Source: a virus
DNA length: 64,000 bases
IMG/VR virus record: IMGVR_UViG_3300035698_035364
Coordinates: 1-64,000 of that record
Direction: 5' to 3' (one strand)
Position 1 is the stretch's first letter. Each line of letters begins with the position of its first letter. The notes beneath the pieces were generated by a model, which saw only the letters and a list, made by a program, of their open reading frames with translations, had not been told where the DNA came from and made no database searches. Shown here piece by piece: positions 17,601 through 26,830 of the stretch. Both the position numbers and the translations under genes were made by a program.

Positions 17601-18721
17601 TAATATCGGGAGAAACAGCGACTTTACCTTTTATTATTAAGGATGCTCCTGGATCTCTAGGTAGTCATTATGTTCATTTATATTATGTTTTGAATGATCA
17701 ATATTTGATGTATAAAAGAATTAATACTGACTCTTTTGTTCTTGACGATGCTTTTCAGGAACAGAAAGCCCCTACAACCTACGAAGATGGGGATTATAAC
17801 CAAAGTTTAGAGGATCCGGAGAAGGAATATTGGGGGGTTTTATCAGATCCAGGCAATTTACAAAGAAGAGAGGCAAGTTTTTTTGTTGTGGGGGACAGTG
17901 AAACAACATATTTTCAGAAGCAGATGGAGATTAACTCTGATCTGGCCGTGTCTAATGCAGTCATAACGGACAATAATAAGAAGCAATATCCTAGATTTGT
18001 ATATTCTGGGGATATAAATAATCTTAATGATAAATTCGATGGAGAGCCTTATACTATTTTTATGGATAAGCAGGGAGTTATGCGTTTATTTTTAACACAT
18101 AACGGGCAGATGTCGATTAAAAGAAGTAATGATTTACTTAGTTGGTCTTATGATATAGAAGGTGTAAGCATCCATAAGAATTATCGGGACGATGATTTAA
18201 ATAAAGGAGCTACCTTTGAAATACATAATATACAATTAGTAAGAAACCCCTATAATAAAGAAGAGATTTCTCTTTTATATATATATAATGGGATGTTATT
18301 TATCAGGCATTTTAGTGCTAAGAGATTGCTTCCTTCTTACGATGCAGATGGAAATCCCCAGACTGAGAATGTAAGAGAATATTTAGAGCTAGATGAGAAC
18401 ACTACTAATAGGCCGATATTTTTAGTGGGGAATATGCCACAAAGCATAAGAGATTTGAGAATATCTGAAATACAGCAAGGCATTGATACTTTTTCCCCCA
18501 ATTCTGCTTTACTTTTTATTATCCCATATAGGGCCGATGAAATAGCAGGATTTGATGAAAATTTTGCAATAGATGAGAATACTCAGGTTTATTCTTATGT
18601 TATGAGGACAGGTGTGGCAAGAGTATTTTATAAGGATAGTTTGGGGTTTTTGAATAGTTTGATAATTTTTGCTCCGGGGTCATCGATCCCCGAAGTATGG
18701 CTAAAAGTGAAAGAGTCTTAA
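14603..18721 (+). CDS. Very large distal tail protein with Asp-box (sialidase-like) motif
   Basis: A 1372-residue protein in the position normally held by the distal tail (Dit) protein, 12 bases after the tape measure gene. I cannot assign it to a Dit family. The N-terminal third is beta-rich with a hydrophobic segment at about 112-130 (LASLIATPMMAMLGMGG). An acidic linker lies near 175-195. Residues about 960-1370 look propeller-like: an Asp-box SGDNGETW is near 984-991, and a weaker 'SNDLLSWSYD' follows near 1175. These would be carbohydrate-binding or enzymatic propeller blades if confirmed. No catalytic sialidase residues could be placed. Probably a tail-tip ring or baseplate component. 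Confidence 0.6.
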   Translation: MATFDNRGTFLCYNNSDLIRDGYIYSILTKEYVPLGSFNQDRLNRNPPNGTSYTVVRDEAGAITQIFERRKLLPATKIKIEIDFSKVMRSALNFPFSPGEFSFSPLASLIATPMMAMLGMGGITSGTTEITFQIVDAETKINQPVTVTQEMIDTKIYEFEDYPLSVFGIVKEHSEVIEEEETDPETGETTTNTRNINVGLDFTDEQLQVIGKFNDGVWQGSARKRIDGNTDSAGLFGMKETEVKFEDVRYFDQEQLFVKIVRDTRKLKFRGDNYDATGEKEYPPKIVGSKSVDATDRQIRIKTDDLVVGDKIYLTYSIASNRHVRQNLIHKGSIAQGNTIGVGGFIGTVSTETDAFDYQIADWKVPALPTEVTAEDTIEDIIEDNYTSDSDYKLTSRQYAVIKAYEQLPSEQKTEELDALFAHDTIEGWRLSEGVNHKTKRFWAGDYRGIMLVEFQEIIEAPPERKLWETYVVTYTPTRYGNAKATLVIPRSNIRDQSWFDEYLQGLDFTFPTGQNGTYLPTDLEQKIEENINLDDETGFLFDLSEVTNSLLFDREKVPYYRPFANAIRLMLSYNAESNTSGVGVINLDLLKTLDDQYHNLALYDLSLATFAHANAQPSKSFSCEEEYTILPEHYFSASYEPNVSDGTKVWYDRDFLLNDVLGWKPSGSSIESYWKVETPYFCGNFTRSTRIYIEDIGGTSIDNYSKIYVDTDPYIPHNISLDRSDFRNAAVVVSRDENMHFGLSYDFLTDSYFESYYSDLELDTTKNHTRESYDHSKDLIMGQNSILGDAPSYSNGIPITDDIIRICHDGLGEKFWFNRILYVPEQEAGFKLDFNDTPPKITLPRDWFIKEMYIEYTLDGGASLTELDRQISFYFEATDSSISNIRVSNSDKDVKTNKYSAKIFFNYYYGGPVQFLGDFWKKANITYISGRFTSPSNPDSDVSLNLLEYKLDSGQSAVVYDLMQRLMVFYANSETGNLDAAVSGDNGETWITYPNMIRLISGETATLPFIIKDAPGSLGSHYVHLYYVLNDQYLMYKRINTDSFVLDDAFQEQKAPTTYEDGDYNQSLEDPEKEYWGVLSDPGNLQRREASFFVVGDSETTYFQKQMEINSDLAVSNAVITDNNKKQYPRFVYSGDINNLNDKFDGEPYTIFMDKQGVMRLFLTHNGQMSIKRSNDLLSWSYDIEGVSIHKNYRDDDLNKGATFEIHNIQLVRNPYNKEEISLLYIYNGMLFIRHFSAKRLLPSYDADGNPQTENVREYLELDENTTNRPIFLVGNMPQSIRDLRISEIQQGIDTFSPNSALLFIIPYRADEIAGFDENFAIDENTQVYSYVMRTGVARVFYKDSLGFLNSLIIFAPGSSIPEVWLKVKES

Positions 18722-18725
18722 TAAT

Positions 18726-21700
18726 ATGACATCAGCTAGAGATGTTTATAGTAGAACATATGATACTCCCGATTTGTATCGGGAGGACATACGAGAAGTA
18801 GTTGCCCGATGGAATGATCCTACACATAATTTGTTTAGGGGTAATCCTGATGCGACATGTCAGGGGCAGACAGCGGCTATTAATGCTGGTATTGTGGAAT
18901 TAAGATGTTTTATTAATAACACTTGCCCGTTCTTTTTTAGCAATTATCAGGAAGAAACTGTTATTTTTAATGATAGAACTTTAGCCCGTATTATGACGGA
19001 TTTCCCCGATGAGGCTAAAACTGCGTTGACTACTACTAGTGGAGTGGAGGGGTTGTTTTTTGGGCCTAAGTATGTGTATAGAAATAATTATATTTATCAG
19101 CTTAAACCAGAAATAATACGGAATGGTTTTAATGTTGGTTCAGATGTGTTGCAAAGTAATACTAGTAGTAATATTTTAGGTTCTTCTTTTAGTAGATACT
19201 ATGATGAAGTTATACAACTAGGCCACACCACTGCTACGGTAGGTGCTGATCATACTAGATATAGGGATGAACAATCATGGGTTGTAGAGCCTAGTGTATT
19301 TGATGGGTATTGTGATTTGTCGGGGGTCCCAGAATGCGATGATAAAGTGACATGGACTTATAATGATCATCCTGTATCGGAATCTGACGTAACAGAGGAA
19401 GATTTGCAGCTAGATTATGATGGGCAGTATTATATAGATTATAAAAATGGGGATACAAATAAGATTCAGTCCAAACATGTTCAAGTGCCAATTCAGAGGA
19501 GAGCATATTCTGATGATGGGCAGAGCGTTCATTGGAGACTGAAGAAAAAGACTCCTCTTTTCAAAGGAGAAGACTTTTTTATTAGATTTTTCAGAGGGGC
19601 GGAGGCTACTACAGTGAGTCTAAATGAGGGAGCCACTACTCCTGAGTTTTCTACTCCTGATTGGGGATATAAAGCATTAGACATTCACAACACTAATGAA
19701 GTTGTTTATGGTTATGATTCTAGTGGCTCCCCAAAGAGCCTTCCTATTAATTTCGCTGTTCGATCTCCTTCTAAGACAACATCTGGAGAAGGAGATCAGG
19801 ATAGTTCGCCATCGGAATCAGAAACTTTTAACTTTTATACGCAAGCATATTATATCGTTGAGTTGGGATATCAGGATCCTAGTGAAAGATATTTTATCAT
19901 AATTTGTCAGAGAAGTGATCCTATTTTTGTTAATATACAAAATGGCATTTCTAAAACGCTTTCTGTTTATGGCGGTGAAGGGTCTGTCAGTGGGAATAGT
20001 TTAATTAATGCCAAAGATTTCACGATGACAGTAAGAAATCATTTAGGAAAAATAGTTGTTTATTTTAACGTAGATGGGGAAGATAAGACTCCATGGATTA
20101 TTAAAAGAAGAGATTGGACGTTAGAATGGGATGATACGGCTGATGAGCCAGTTATAGAAGATAAATTTAGAAAGATGTTTGTCCCTGAAGGACGTATGTG
20201 TATTTGGGGGGGGAATGTATTATGCGGATTTAATTTTGGTCCTTTACAATATCATTCTCATGCTGTATCTTTTCTTTACCCTCCTGGAGGGGCATTGACT
20301 TACTTGGGCGGTTATGATGCTTTTTCCAATGCTAGTCCAATTGCTCTTAACTCGACTACGATGAAAGGAGCTTTTAAGACTAATCCATTCTTTTTGCCTT
20401 TTGGGGCCGATCATCATATTCTTTTGTCGTCATCAGATATTTATATTGAGGATTTGACTTCTGATGTTGTTTTTGTCCCTGGAGAGGCGTTAATTAAGCA
20501 ACCTTTGTTTACACAAGATGCTCAGTTTTATAGGGATTATCATGAAGTTAACGGGGCTACTTGGAGAACTCCTTTTAGATATGGAGGTTTTTTCTACGGA
20601 GAGACTTTGAAGGGATTCCCTGATTATAGTCCCGTAACTTATGCTCGTAAGTCTGCTTTAAGTGTGAAAAAGTATAAGTATCTTAACCATGAAAAAACAA
20701 GAAAACAAGCATTTGATTTAGTTATAGGGATGGAGACAGGGGACCATATTTTTACGGGGAGATCCGGAAGAGGTCTTTCTAGTAGTGTAGCAAGTGAGTT
20801 TAATGAGAAGCTTCAATATGGAGAGGCCGATAATAGATGGATTACTTTAGATGATAGCGAATGGTTAGTGGCACGTTGTAAAACTCCTATTCTAACTTCT
20901 TTAAGGTTAATTGCTGAACCTAGCCCTATAACTAGATGGCCGGACGGTTCTAGTATAGATCTTGGAGTGGCTTCTACTCCTTTCCATGGAATGAGTCCTT
21001 ATTTCTTAGATGCTACAGATAATGTGTTGAGTTATGGGGATAGTTGGGGTGCTAGTAGTTGGTATGAGATGGAGCATACTGGTAATATTAATTTCCTAAT
21101 TCATAATCAAATGAATGTGGAGAATAATGTTTCTGCTGCTTTGTTGTCTATGCAAAATAAAAGTTTTTATATAGAAGTATGGGCTGGTTATAGACCTTGT
21201 AGTTACACTAATGTTGTTGGCTTTTATAAGTTATTTACAGGATTATGCCATGGAGGGAAAGTTAATTATCAATACGGTAAAACTATAATGTCTTGTAAAT
21301 TAGAAGATTATACTACAGTTCTGAAGAGTATGAGATTTTTTAATTCTCCATGGTTTGATGGGCTGAAAGATATTAATGCTATTAATGAAATTGTGGAGAT
21401 GGCCGGGTTTAGAAATAAAGGCAAATATGATCCTGGCCGTTTAATTAAGAACTTATCTGACGCTGCTAGTAGACGCTTACCCCAAACCTTATTCCCTCAT
21501 TTTGATGGACGTTCTTTCTTAATGGAACCATATGCTTTGCCAAGTGGGTATAGCAGGCTAGAGCAACCGGGATTCAAATTCACTGATGGTGAGCCTTTAA
21601 TTGATGCGATTAATAAGATTTGTCAGAGATCTGGTAAGGTGTTCTATTTTGATCAGTTTGGTATAGCACATTATGAGGATTTGCAAGATAGAATAGAAAA

Positions 21701-22187
21701 AGATTATTTGGGCAAAATTAAAGTTGCTCCTATTTATGCTTTCACTACCAACCCAGATTATTATACAGGCCAGTTAGTTTTTAATGAGGTGGAGAGGGGT
21801 TATGAAGTTGAGGGCATTACTAACCATATTAAAATTCTAAGTAACACTCCTGATTTTCATCTTTTAATACAGGATGATTTAAATTGGAGTTCTATGGATA
21901 ATCCTGCCGCAGAGGGTTTTTTGGGTTATTTGAAAACATTTTATCAGCAAGAAGGTATGTTTGGATCAATAGAAGCTGTTAAGGCAGCAATAAGAAAATA
22001 TAGAGTAATGTGGCGTCCCAAAGTTAATTTGACTTTTGAAACTTATGGGATCCCATTAAGAGCTAACGATATTGTTTCGTTAGATGGTGAGATAGTAAGA
22101 GTAATGAATGTTAGTCATAGTATTGACGCTGAGAAACAAGAATGGTGGATGGAAGTAGAATGTATGAGATACCAAGCTGTTCAGTAA
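18726..22187 (+). CDS. Baseplate hub / tail-associated (Tal-like) protein
   Basis: A 1153-residue protein. The C-terminal 430 residues follow the fold order of phage hub proteins (gp27/gpD/Tal): 'YIEVWAGYR' and 'KLFTGLCHGGKV' strands near 815-845, 'DAINKICQRSGKVFYFDQFG' near 962-981 (the 'gxvfyfdxxG' strand pair), and a terminal 'PLRANDIVSLDGEIVRV' with 'WWMEVECMRY'. This part probably forms the trimeric ring that ends the tail tube and anchors fibres. The N-terminal 700 residues are beta-rich and unassigned, and may be receptor-facing. It starts four bases after the preceding stop with no strong ribosome-binding site. No peptidoglycan hydrolase motif was seen. Confidence 0.72.
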   Translation: MTSARDVYSRTYDTPDLYREDIREVVARWNDPTHNLFRGNPDATCQGQTAAINAGIVELRCFINNTCPFFFSNYQEETVIFNDRTLARIMTDFPDEAKTALTTTSGVEGLFFGPKYVYRNNYIYQLKPEIIRNGFNVGSDVLQSNTSSNILGSSFSRYYDEVIQLGHTTATVGADHTRYRDEQSWVVEPSVFDGYCDLSGVPECDDKVTWTYNDHPVSESDVTEEDLQLDYDGQYYIDYKNGDTNKIQSKHVQVPIQRRAYSDDGQSVHWRLKKKTPLFKGEDFFIRFFRGAEATTVSLNEGATTPEFSTPDWGYKALDIHNTNEVVYGYDSSGSPKSLPINFAVRSPSKTTSGEGDQDSSPSESETFNFYTQAYYIVELGYQDPSERYFIIICQRSDPIFVNIQNGISKTLSVYGGEGSVSGNSLINAKDFTMTVRNHLGKIVVYFNVDGEDKTPWIIKRRDWTLEWDDTADEPVIEDKFRKMFVPEGRMCIWGGNVLCGFNFGPLQYHSHAVSFLYPPGGALTYLGGYDAFSNASPIALNSTTMKGAFKTNPFFLPFGADHHILLSSSDIYIEDLTSDVVFVPGEALIKQPLFTQDAQFYRDYHEVNGATWRTPFRYGGFFYGETLKGFPDYSPVTYARKSALSVKKYKYLNHEKTRKQAFDLVIGMETGDHIFTGRSGRGLSSSVASEFNEKLQYGEADNRWITLDDSEWLVARCKTPILTSLRLIAEPSPITRWPDGSSIDLGVASTPFHGMSPYFLDATDNVLSYGDSWGASSWYEMEHTGNINFLIHNQMNVENNVSAALLSMQNKSFYIEVWAGYRPCSYTNVVGFYKLFTGLCHGGKVNYQYGKTIMSCKLEDYTTVLKSMRFFNSPWFDGLKDINAINEIVEMAGFRNKGKYDPGRLIKNLSDAASRRLPQTLFPHFDGRSFLMEPYALPSGYSRLEQPGFKFTDGEPLIDAINKICQRSGKVFYFDQFGIAHYEDLQDRIEKDYLGKIKVAPIYAFTTNPDYYTGQLVFNEVERGYEVEGITNHIKILSNTPDFHLLIQDDLNWSSMDNPAAEGFLGYLKTFYQQEGMFGSIEAVKAAIRKYRVMWRPKVNLTFETYGIPLRANDIVSLDGEIVRVMNVSHSIDAEKQEWWMEVECMRYQAVQ

Positions 22188-22197
22188 GGAGTAAATT

Positions 22198-22443
22198 ATG
22201 AAGCATACAGGAAGACATATAGGTGCGAACCTGATAGATAATTCTTTCAGGAAGATGTTTAATACAAATAGGGATTATATTTATCAGGAGATATTTAGAC
22301 ATGGGAGTGTGGAAGCCCGTTCTCCTGAATATAGGAGAAATGGCAATATGGATTTCCATGGTTTGCAACTTACTAATTTCTCATCTGATTCTGATTTCGC
22401 AGGCTTCGGAACTTCTACTGCTTCTACTACTGTAGGGAGATAA
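22198..22443 (+). CDS. Small tail-tip protein of unknown function
   Basis: An 81-residue basic protein (MKHTGRHIGANLIDNSF...) with a Ser/Thr-rich C-terminus. It has a good AAGGAG site. It is wedged between the hub gene and the first fibre gene, 3 bases before the latter, so it may be a small baseplate adaptor. No family recognised. Confidence 0.6.
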   Translation: MKHTGRHIGANLIDNSFRKMFNTNRDYIYQEIFRHGSVEARSPEYRRNGNMDFHGLQLTNFSSDSDFAGFGTSTASTTVGR

Positions 22444-22446
22444 GTA

Positions 22447-25400
22447 ATGGGAACAACCAGATATTATGGCCTAGCCTTTTTTGATTTTAGTGATCAGTTA
22501 GATACTTCGCTAAATATCCAAAAAGAAATAGATCGTTTTGTTGTTATAGATAAACAGTTGTATGGAATGTACAAAGTGTTTGGCAATGGAGTTATTGAGG
22601 GATGGAATGTTTTAGATGCTGGGTTCCGGGATGGGGAAGGTATCACTGTCTCTATCTCCGAAGGTATTGGTATTATTAAATATTTGGCGGCAGAAACTAA
22701 CCTGCCAGGAACTCTTACAGGACTGCCTCCTAATAGTTTAATAGATATATATGTTACTTTAACAGGAACTACTTTATTAGATCGGGTTGTTGATTTTACT
22801 GCTTCTACTAGTGATATTTCTGTAGAGTTCGCTATTAGGATCGCACAGGTGGCTACAGGGGCCAATAGCATCCTTTATATAGATAATACGGTGAGGGATT
22901 TAATTGGTTTTGACGAGATTATACAAGACGCAATAGATGAGCATAGACACAGAGGGACTCCATCAAAAATTGATTTAGAGGGTGAAGTAAAAAATCAGCT
23001 ACCTGGAGCCAGAGTTGCCGATATTGATGCTTCTAAAATTACTAGTGGGACGTTTGGTATTGATAGGATCCCGTTAATTGATCATAATAATTTAGAAAAC
23101 AATGGGTTGCTTACTCATGCTGCGTTAGACTCTTTTGTTAAGACACTTTCTCAGAATAATAGAGAATTGTTGGGAGAGATATCTAGCACCAATTTGCTTA
23201 AGACTATTATATTCCTAAAATATCTTTATTCTAATGTGGACGAACAATTTGTCAATGAGTTGGCGATAATACCTGGAATCTCTCCGGATAGCTTTATTGA
23301 TTTTGATGCTAGTACTGCCAATATTAGTTTGACGGACCAGTGCATAAGCGGGATCCCTGCTCAAACAGGGTTATTTACATCGGTTTATTGGAATAACACT
23401 TTTTCTTTCAACAATTATTATAGTGAAAGTAATACCGTTATAGCTGATGATACAGTATCGTTGGAGAGGTCTGGCCAAAATATAGAAGTAGTAATGGATT
23501 TCAGTGATGGTCAGATTGGATTCGAGCCAGAGTTAATTGTAGTGAATGATGCTATGCAAGCGGTAGTGAGAGTGGAAGATGGTAATTTCTTAGGTAGGAT
23601 GGGTGGTGGCGGCACTCTTAACTATTTCTACAGAAGAAATTTTGCACAGGGTAAAAACTGGGATGGAACATATGATGAATTGGTTATAAAAGTAAAAACC
23701 AATGAACAGTTACATAGCCCTGTATATATGTATGTAGTGAATGGCTCTAATATTGATACTAGTGATCCTAATTCGTATGGGACTGTTGAGGACAGTAATA
23801 TAGCAGGGACAAAAAAACCCGCTACTTCTTGGATTATATTACAACAAAATGAGTTTATGGGAGATCTTACGGAGAAAGTGTTTGATATATCTAATCTGGG
23901 TTTGACTGATGTTACTCAAATTACTATTTATACTACAGATGATTTTACTTTTGATATTGATGATATATATGTGAGAAGAACTAATTTGATAGCTGATAGT
24001 GGAACTATTAGGTATAGATATCAAACAGAAGCAGATGTAGTTTTTCATTCTGTATTCTATGATGCTACTTCCCCTGATGATACAGGGATTGCTATTAGAG
24101 TTAAATCTGCTAGTTCTACTAGTTTATTATCTAGAGCAGCTTATTCTTTGCCGTTGGTGTCTGGGGATGTTATAGCCTTTTCTGGCACAGCAGTAGAAAT
24201 AGAAGTTCTTATGACTACTAATACTGAGAAGACGTTATCTCCTGCTCTGACCAACCTGGAATTAAGAATGCTTGTGGACTCTAGTTTCACAGGGTTTACT
24301 ATTGATACGGATACTGAATGGATTAGAGGGACATTAAATAATATAGAGACGGAATCTGCTTCTGAGGTGGGATATGATAATATAGTTATTTCCACTCCGA
24401 TTAATGTAGGTGGAAGGTATTTTGCCAAAAGTAGTTCAGTGAGTGAGATTAATGATGCGAATATAGGTGTTTTTGGATTTAGCGGTAATTTAATGCCTAT
24501 TGCTCCTAATCAGGCCAGGAATTGGACTATTTCTTCTTCACGGGGATTTGATAAGGTCTCTTCAGTCGTGAGGAAGTATGACAAAAACTATTTGATTGCC
24601 GACATGAACAATAATAGAGTGTTGGAGGTTGATAGTGGAGGTAATTTTATTAAGGGATTAGGATCCACATATTCTATTGACACTAATTTCTATCCTTTGT
24701 CGGCGGTGTACAATGCTACTACCCAAATGTTAACTCTTGTTTTCACTAAAGCAGCGATTGTAAGTGATATTACTAAAATAGCTTTTTATATTGGATCATC
24801 TAAATTGTCTTTGACTACTGACGATACTATCCAGACTCAGGACAAGGCAGGTAGAAAAGTTTTGGAGATTTTACTAGACGATGATACTGCTGTTCAATTA
24901 GTAGGTGTTACTACTGATTTATCGGTGAATTTCGATAATGGGGCATTTACTGAGACGCTTAATGTGAGTGCGGGTATGACGGCGGAGGGGAATAGTATAT
25001 TCAGCACGTTAAGAGGCCTAACTTGTTTCATAGGTGATTTCACCTTTGTTGATAATATCCGTCATCCTGTTTTTGTAGGGGAAACTAGTCAGGATAATTG
25101 GGTTGTGGCTAATTCGTCTATATTTTTTGGGGGAGTAGCGACTGGGGAAGAAGAGACTACTGTTCCTGATATAGTGGAGATTGATCCAGATGATGTCAGT
25201 AATACAACTGATAAACTTATTTCGACGGATATAAAGTTTTCTGATTATTCATTAGGTGGTATTTATGAGTACGAGGATAATAGATTTTTAGTAAGTGGTA
25301 TTGCGTCTTCTAACACTACACTTTCAGGTATCTCTGGGGAAGATTTATTGAGTGCATATGCAGATAGAGTCGATAGTGAAGGGAACTCTATCCCTGTTCC

Positions 25401-25713
25401 TGATAATGTGGTATTTAGAGCGGCAGCGATTGATGACTTGGCTAGTTATGCTGGTAGAGTGATGGTCTTAGACAGGGTAAATAATAGGAGTCAAGTGTTT
25501 TATACTTCTCCTGATGGGTTATATCCTTCGGATGTAGACGAGTATGCTAATGGGGATATTTTAGTGCCGGAGTCTAGTTTTGCAGACACTTCTGGCAGAT
25601 TGGTTAAGTTGGATAGTTTTGGTAATGTTACCTGGAATTATGGAGCTGGAACTTTCAACATAATTAATGATGCTAAGGTGCTAAGTGACGATAAAGTTAT
25701 TGTGAGCGTATAA
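22447..25713 (+). CDS. Tail fibre/appendage protein with shared N-terminal anchor and NHL-like propeller
   Basis: A 1088-residue protein. Residues about 8-75 form a domain shared with the N-terminus of the protein at 45275: a Phe-rich start, 'RFVVIDKQL', 'GVIEGW', then 'SISEGIGII'. I infer this is the tail-attachment domain. 'DASKITSGTFGIDRIP' near 194-209 is a phage-fibre motif, preceded by HRHRG. The middle is beta-rich. An NHL-like strand 'NYLIADMNNNRVLEVD' sits near 713-728, and a similar 'RVMVLDRVNNRSQVF' near 1003-1017, suggesting a C-terminal beta-propeller for ligand binding. It has an AGGGAG site and is preceded by a 3-base gap. It likely forms one of the appendages attached to the hub. 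Confidence 0.65.
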   Translation: MGTTRYYGLAFFDFSDQLDTSLNIQKEIDRFVVIDKQLYGMYKVFGNGVIEGWNVLDAGFRDGEGITVSISEGIGIIKYLAAETNLPGTLTGLPPNSLIDIYVTLTGTTLLDRVVDFTASTSDISVEFAIRIAQVATGANSILYIDNTVRDLIGFDEIIQDAIDEHRHRGTPSKIDLEGEVKNQLPGARVADIDASKITSGTFGIDRIPLIDHNNLENNGLLTHAALDSFVKTLSQNNRELLGEISSTNLLKTIIFLKYLYSNVDEQFVNELAIIPGISPDSFIDFDASTANISLTDQCISGIPAQTGLFTSVYWNNTFSFNNYYSESNTVIADDTVSLERSGQNIEVVMDFSDGQIGFEPELIVVNDAMQAVVRVEDGNFLGRMGGGGTLNYFYRRNFAQGKNWDGTYDELVIKVKTNEQLHSPVYMYVVNGSNIDTSDPNSYGTVEDSNIAGTKKPATSWIILQQNEFMGDLTEKVFDISNLGLTDVTQITIYTTDDFTFDIDDIYVRRTNLIADSGTIRYRYQTEADVVFHSVFYDATSPDDTGIAIRVKSASSTSLLSRAAYSLPLVSGDVIAFSGTAVEIEVLMTTNTEKTLSPALTNLELRMLVDSSFTGFTIDTDTEWIRGTLNNIETESASEVGYDNIVISTPINVGGRYFAKSSSVSEINDANIGVFGFSGNLMPIAPNQARNWTISSSRGFDKVSSVVRKYDKNYLIADMNNNRVLEVDSGGNFIKGLGSTYSIDTNFYPLSAVYNATTQMLTLVFTKAAIVSDITKIAFYIGSSKLSLTTDDTIQTQDKAGRKVLEILLDDDTAVQLVGVTTDLSVNFDNGAFTETLNVSAGMTAEGNSIFSTLRGLTCFIGDFTFVDNIRHPVFVGETSQDNWVVANSSIFFGGVATGEEETTVPDIVEIDPDDVSNTTDKLISTDIKFSDYSLGGIYEYEDNRFLVSGIASSNTTLSGISGEDLLSAYADRVDSEGNSIPVPDNVVFRAAAIDDLASYAGRVMVLDRVNNRSQVFYTSPDGLYPSDVDEYANGDILVPESSFADTSGRLVKLDSFGNVTWNYGAGTFNIINDAKVLSDDKVIVSV

Positions 25714-25732
25714 ACAATAACAGAAGTAGTAT

Positions 25733-26830
25733 ATGAACAAAATAAAACTTAATTACGCAGCATTTATGAATCAAAGTGGGTATTCCCAGGCCGCACAAAA
25801 TTATATTTTGGCACTGGATAAGAGTGATAAATATGATATAAAATTAAGAATTTTTGGGGATAGGCCATCTAAACCCGCTATAAGCGACAAAAAGTATGAA
25901 CTTTTCATGAGCATGGTGAATAAGGATGATGATCCAGAAAGAATTTTAATATATCATTGTATTCCATATATACAGAAAAGAATAAAAGCGAAGGGGAGGA
26001 ATATAGGATTTGCTACTTTTGAGACGTTCAACCCTCCGGAAAAATGGATAGAAATCCTTAATTCTAATGATGCTATTATAGCTCCCTCTAAGTTTAATTA
26101 TAAGATTTTCTCTCATATGAAGATAAGAAAACCTATATTCTATTTACCCCATTGCATTGATATTAATGTGTATAATGCGGAAGTACAACCATTGAATAGT
26201 TACGATAGGTTTACGTTTTTGTTTATGGGTATTTGGAGGAAGAGGAAGGGATATAGGCAGTTGTTAGAGGCGTGGTTCAGAGAATTCACGGAGCAAGATC
26301 CAGTGCAACTGCTGATTAAGACAGATAAACCCAAACAAGCTCAGGGATATATTGACAAACTTAGGAAGGAAATGGGAATTAACAAAGGATTTGCCCCTAT
26401 TTTAATAGAAGATAAAATATTCGATGAAGAGACTTTGCCAAAGTTTATGAAGTCAGTGGATTGTTTGGTGTCTCCTACTATGGGAGAGGGATTTGGAGTG
26501 CCAGGGCTACAGTGTATGGCAATGGAAGTTCCCGTAATTATAACTAATTTTTCTGGCTGTCAGGATTATGCCAATGAAGAAACAGCAAATCTTCTAGAGC
26601 CAAATGGCTTTACTTTACAAAGCGATATGGATGGCATCCCTCAGTTCAGGAGTAAAAAATGGGCGTTTGTAGAGGTTAAGCAGATACAAAAGGTAATGAG
26701 ACGAGTATTGAGTCATCCTATGGAAGTAAAAACGAAGGCAAGAAAGGCATATACTTATGCCAGAGATAATTTTAATTATAATAGAATAGAAAATTTATTT
26801 TCTGAAATGGTAGAAGAGTTGTATGGCTAA
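25733..26830 (+). CDS. Glycosyltransferase family 4-like (GT-B) enzyme
   Basis: A 365-residue GT-B-type glycosyltransferase. 'FLFMGIWRKRKGYRQLLEAW' near 162-181 is the start of the C-terminal nucleotide-sugar domain. 'SPTMGEGFGVPGLQCMAM' near 247-264 is the donor-binding motif; family members usually have a second Glu (E-x7-E) where this protein has Gln, so activity or sugar choice may differ. The N-terminal domain begins 'NYAAFMNQSGYSQAAQNYI'. It overlaps the next gene by 8 bases, within a block of fibre genes, so virion proteins or a host surface glycan are plausible acceptors (inference). The leader contains CAGAAGT (25721), which might also serve as a weak ribosome-binding site. Confidence 0.88.
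   Translation: MNKIKLNYAAFMNQSGYSQAAQNYILALDKSDKYDIKLRIFGDRPSKPAISDKKYELFMSMVNKDDDPERILIYHCIPYIQKRIKAKGRNIGFATFETFNPPEKWIEILNSNDAIIAPSKFNYKIFSHMKIRKPIFYLPHCIDINVYNAEVQPLNSYDRFTFLFMGIWRKRKGYRQLLEAWFREFTEQDPVQLLIKTDKPKQAQGYIDKLRKEMGINKGFAPILIEDKIFDEETLPKFMKSVDCLVSPTMGEGFGVPGLQCMAMEVPVIITNFSGCQDYANEETANLLEPNGFTLQSDMDGIPQFRSKKWAFVEVKQIQKVMRRVLSHPMEVKTKARKAYTYARDNFNYNRIENLFSEMVEELYG

Noticed and set aside
22198-22443. The 81-residue gene as a holin or lysis protein
   Set aside because: No hydrophobic segment long enough to span a membrane.
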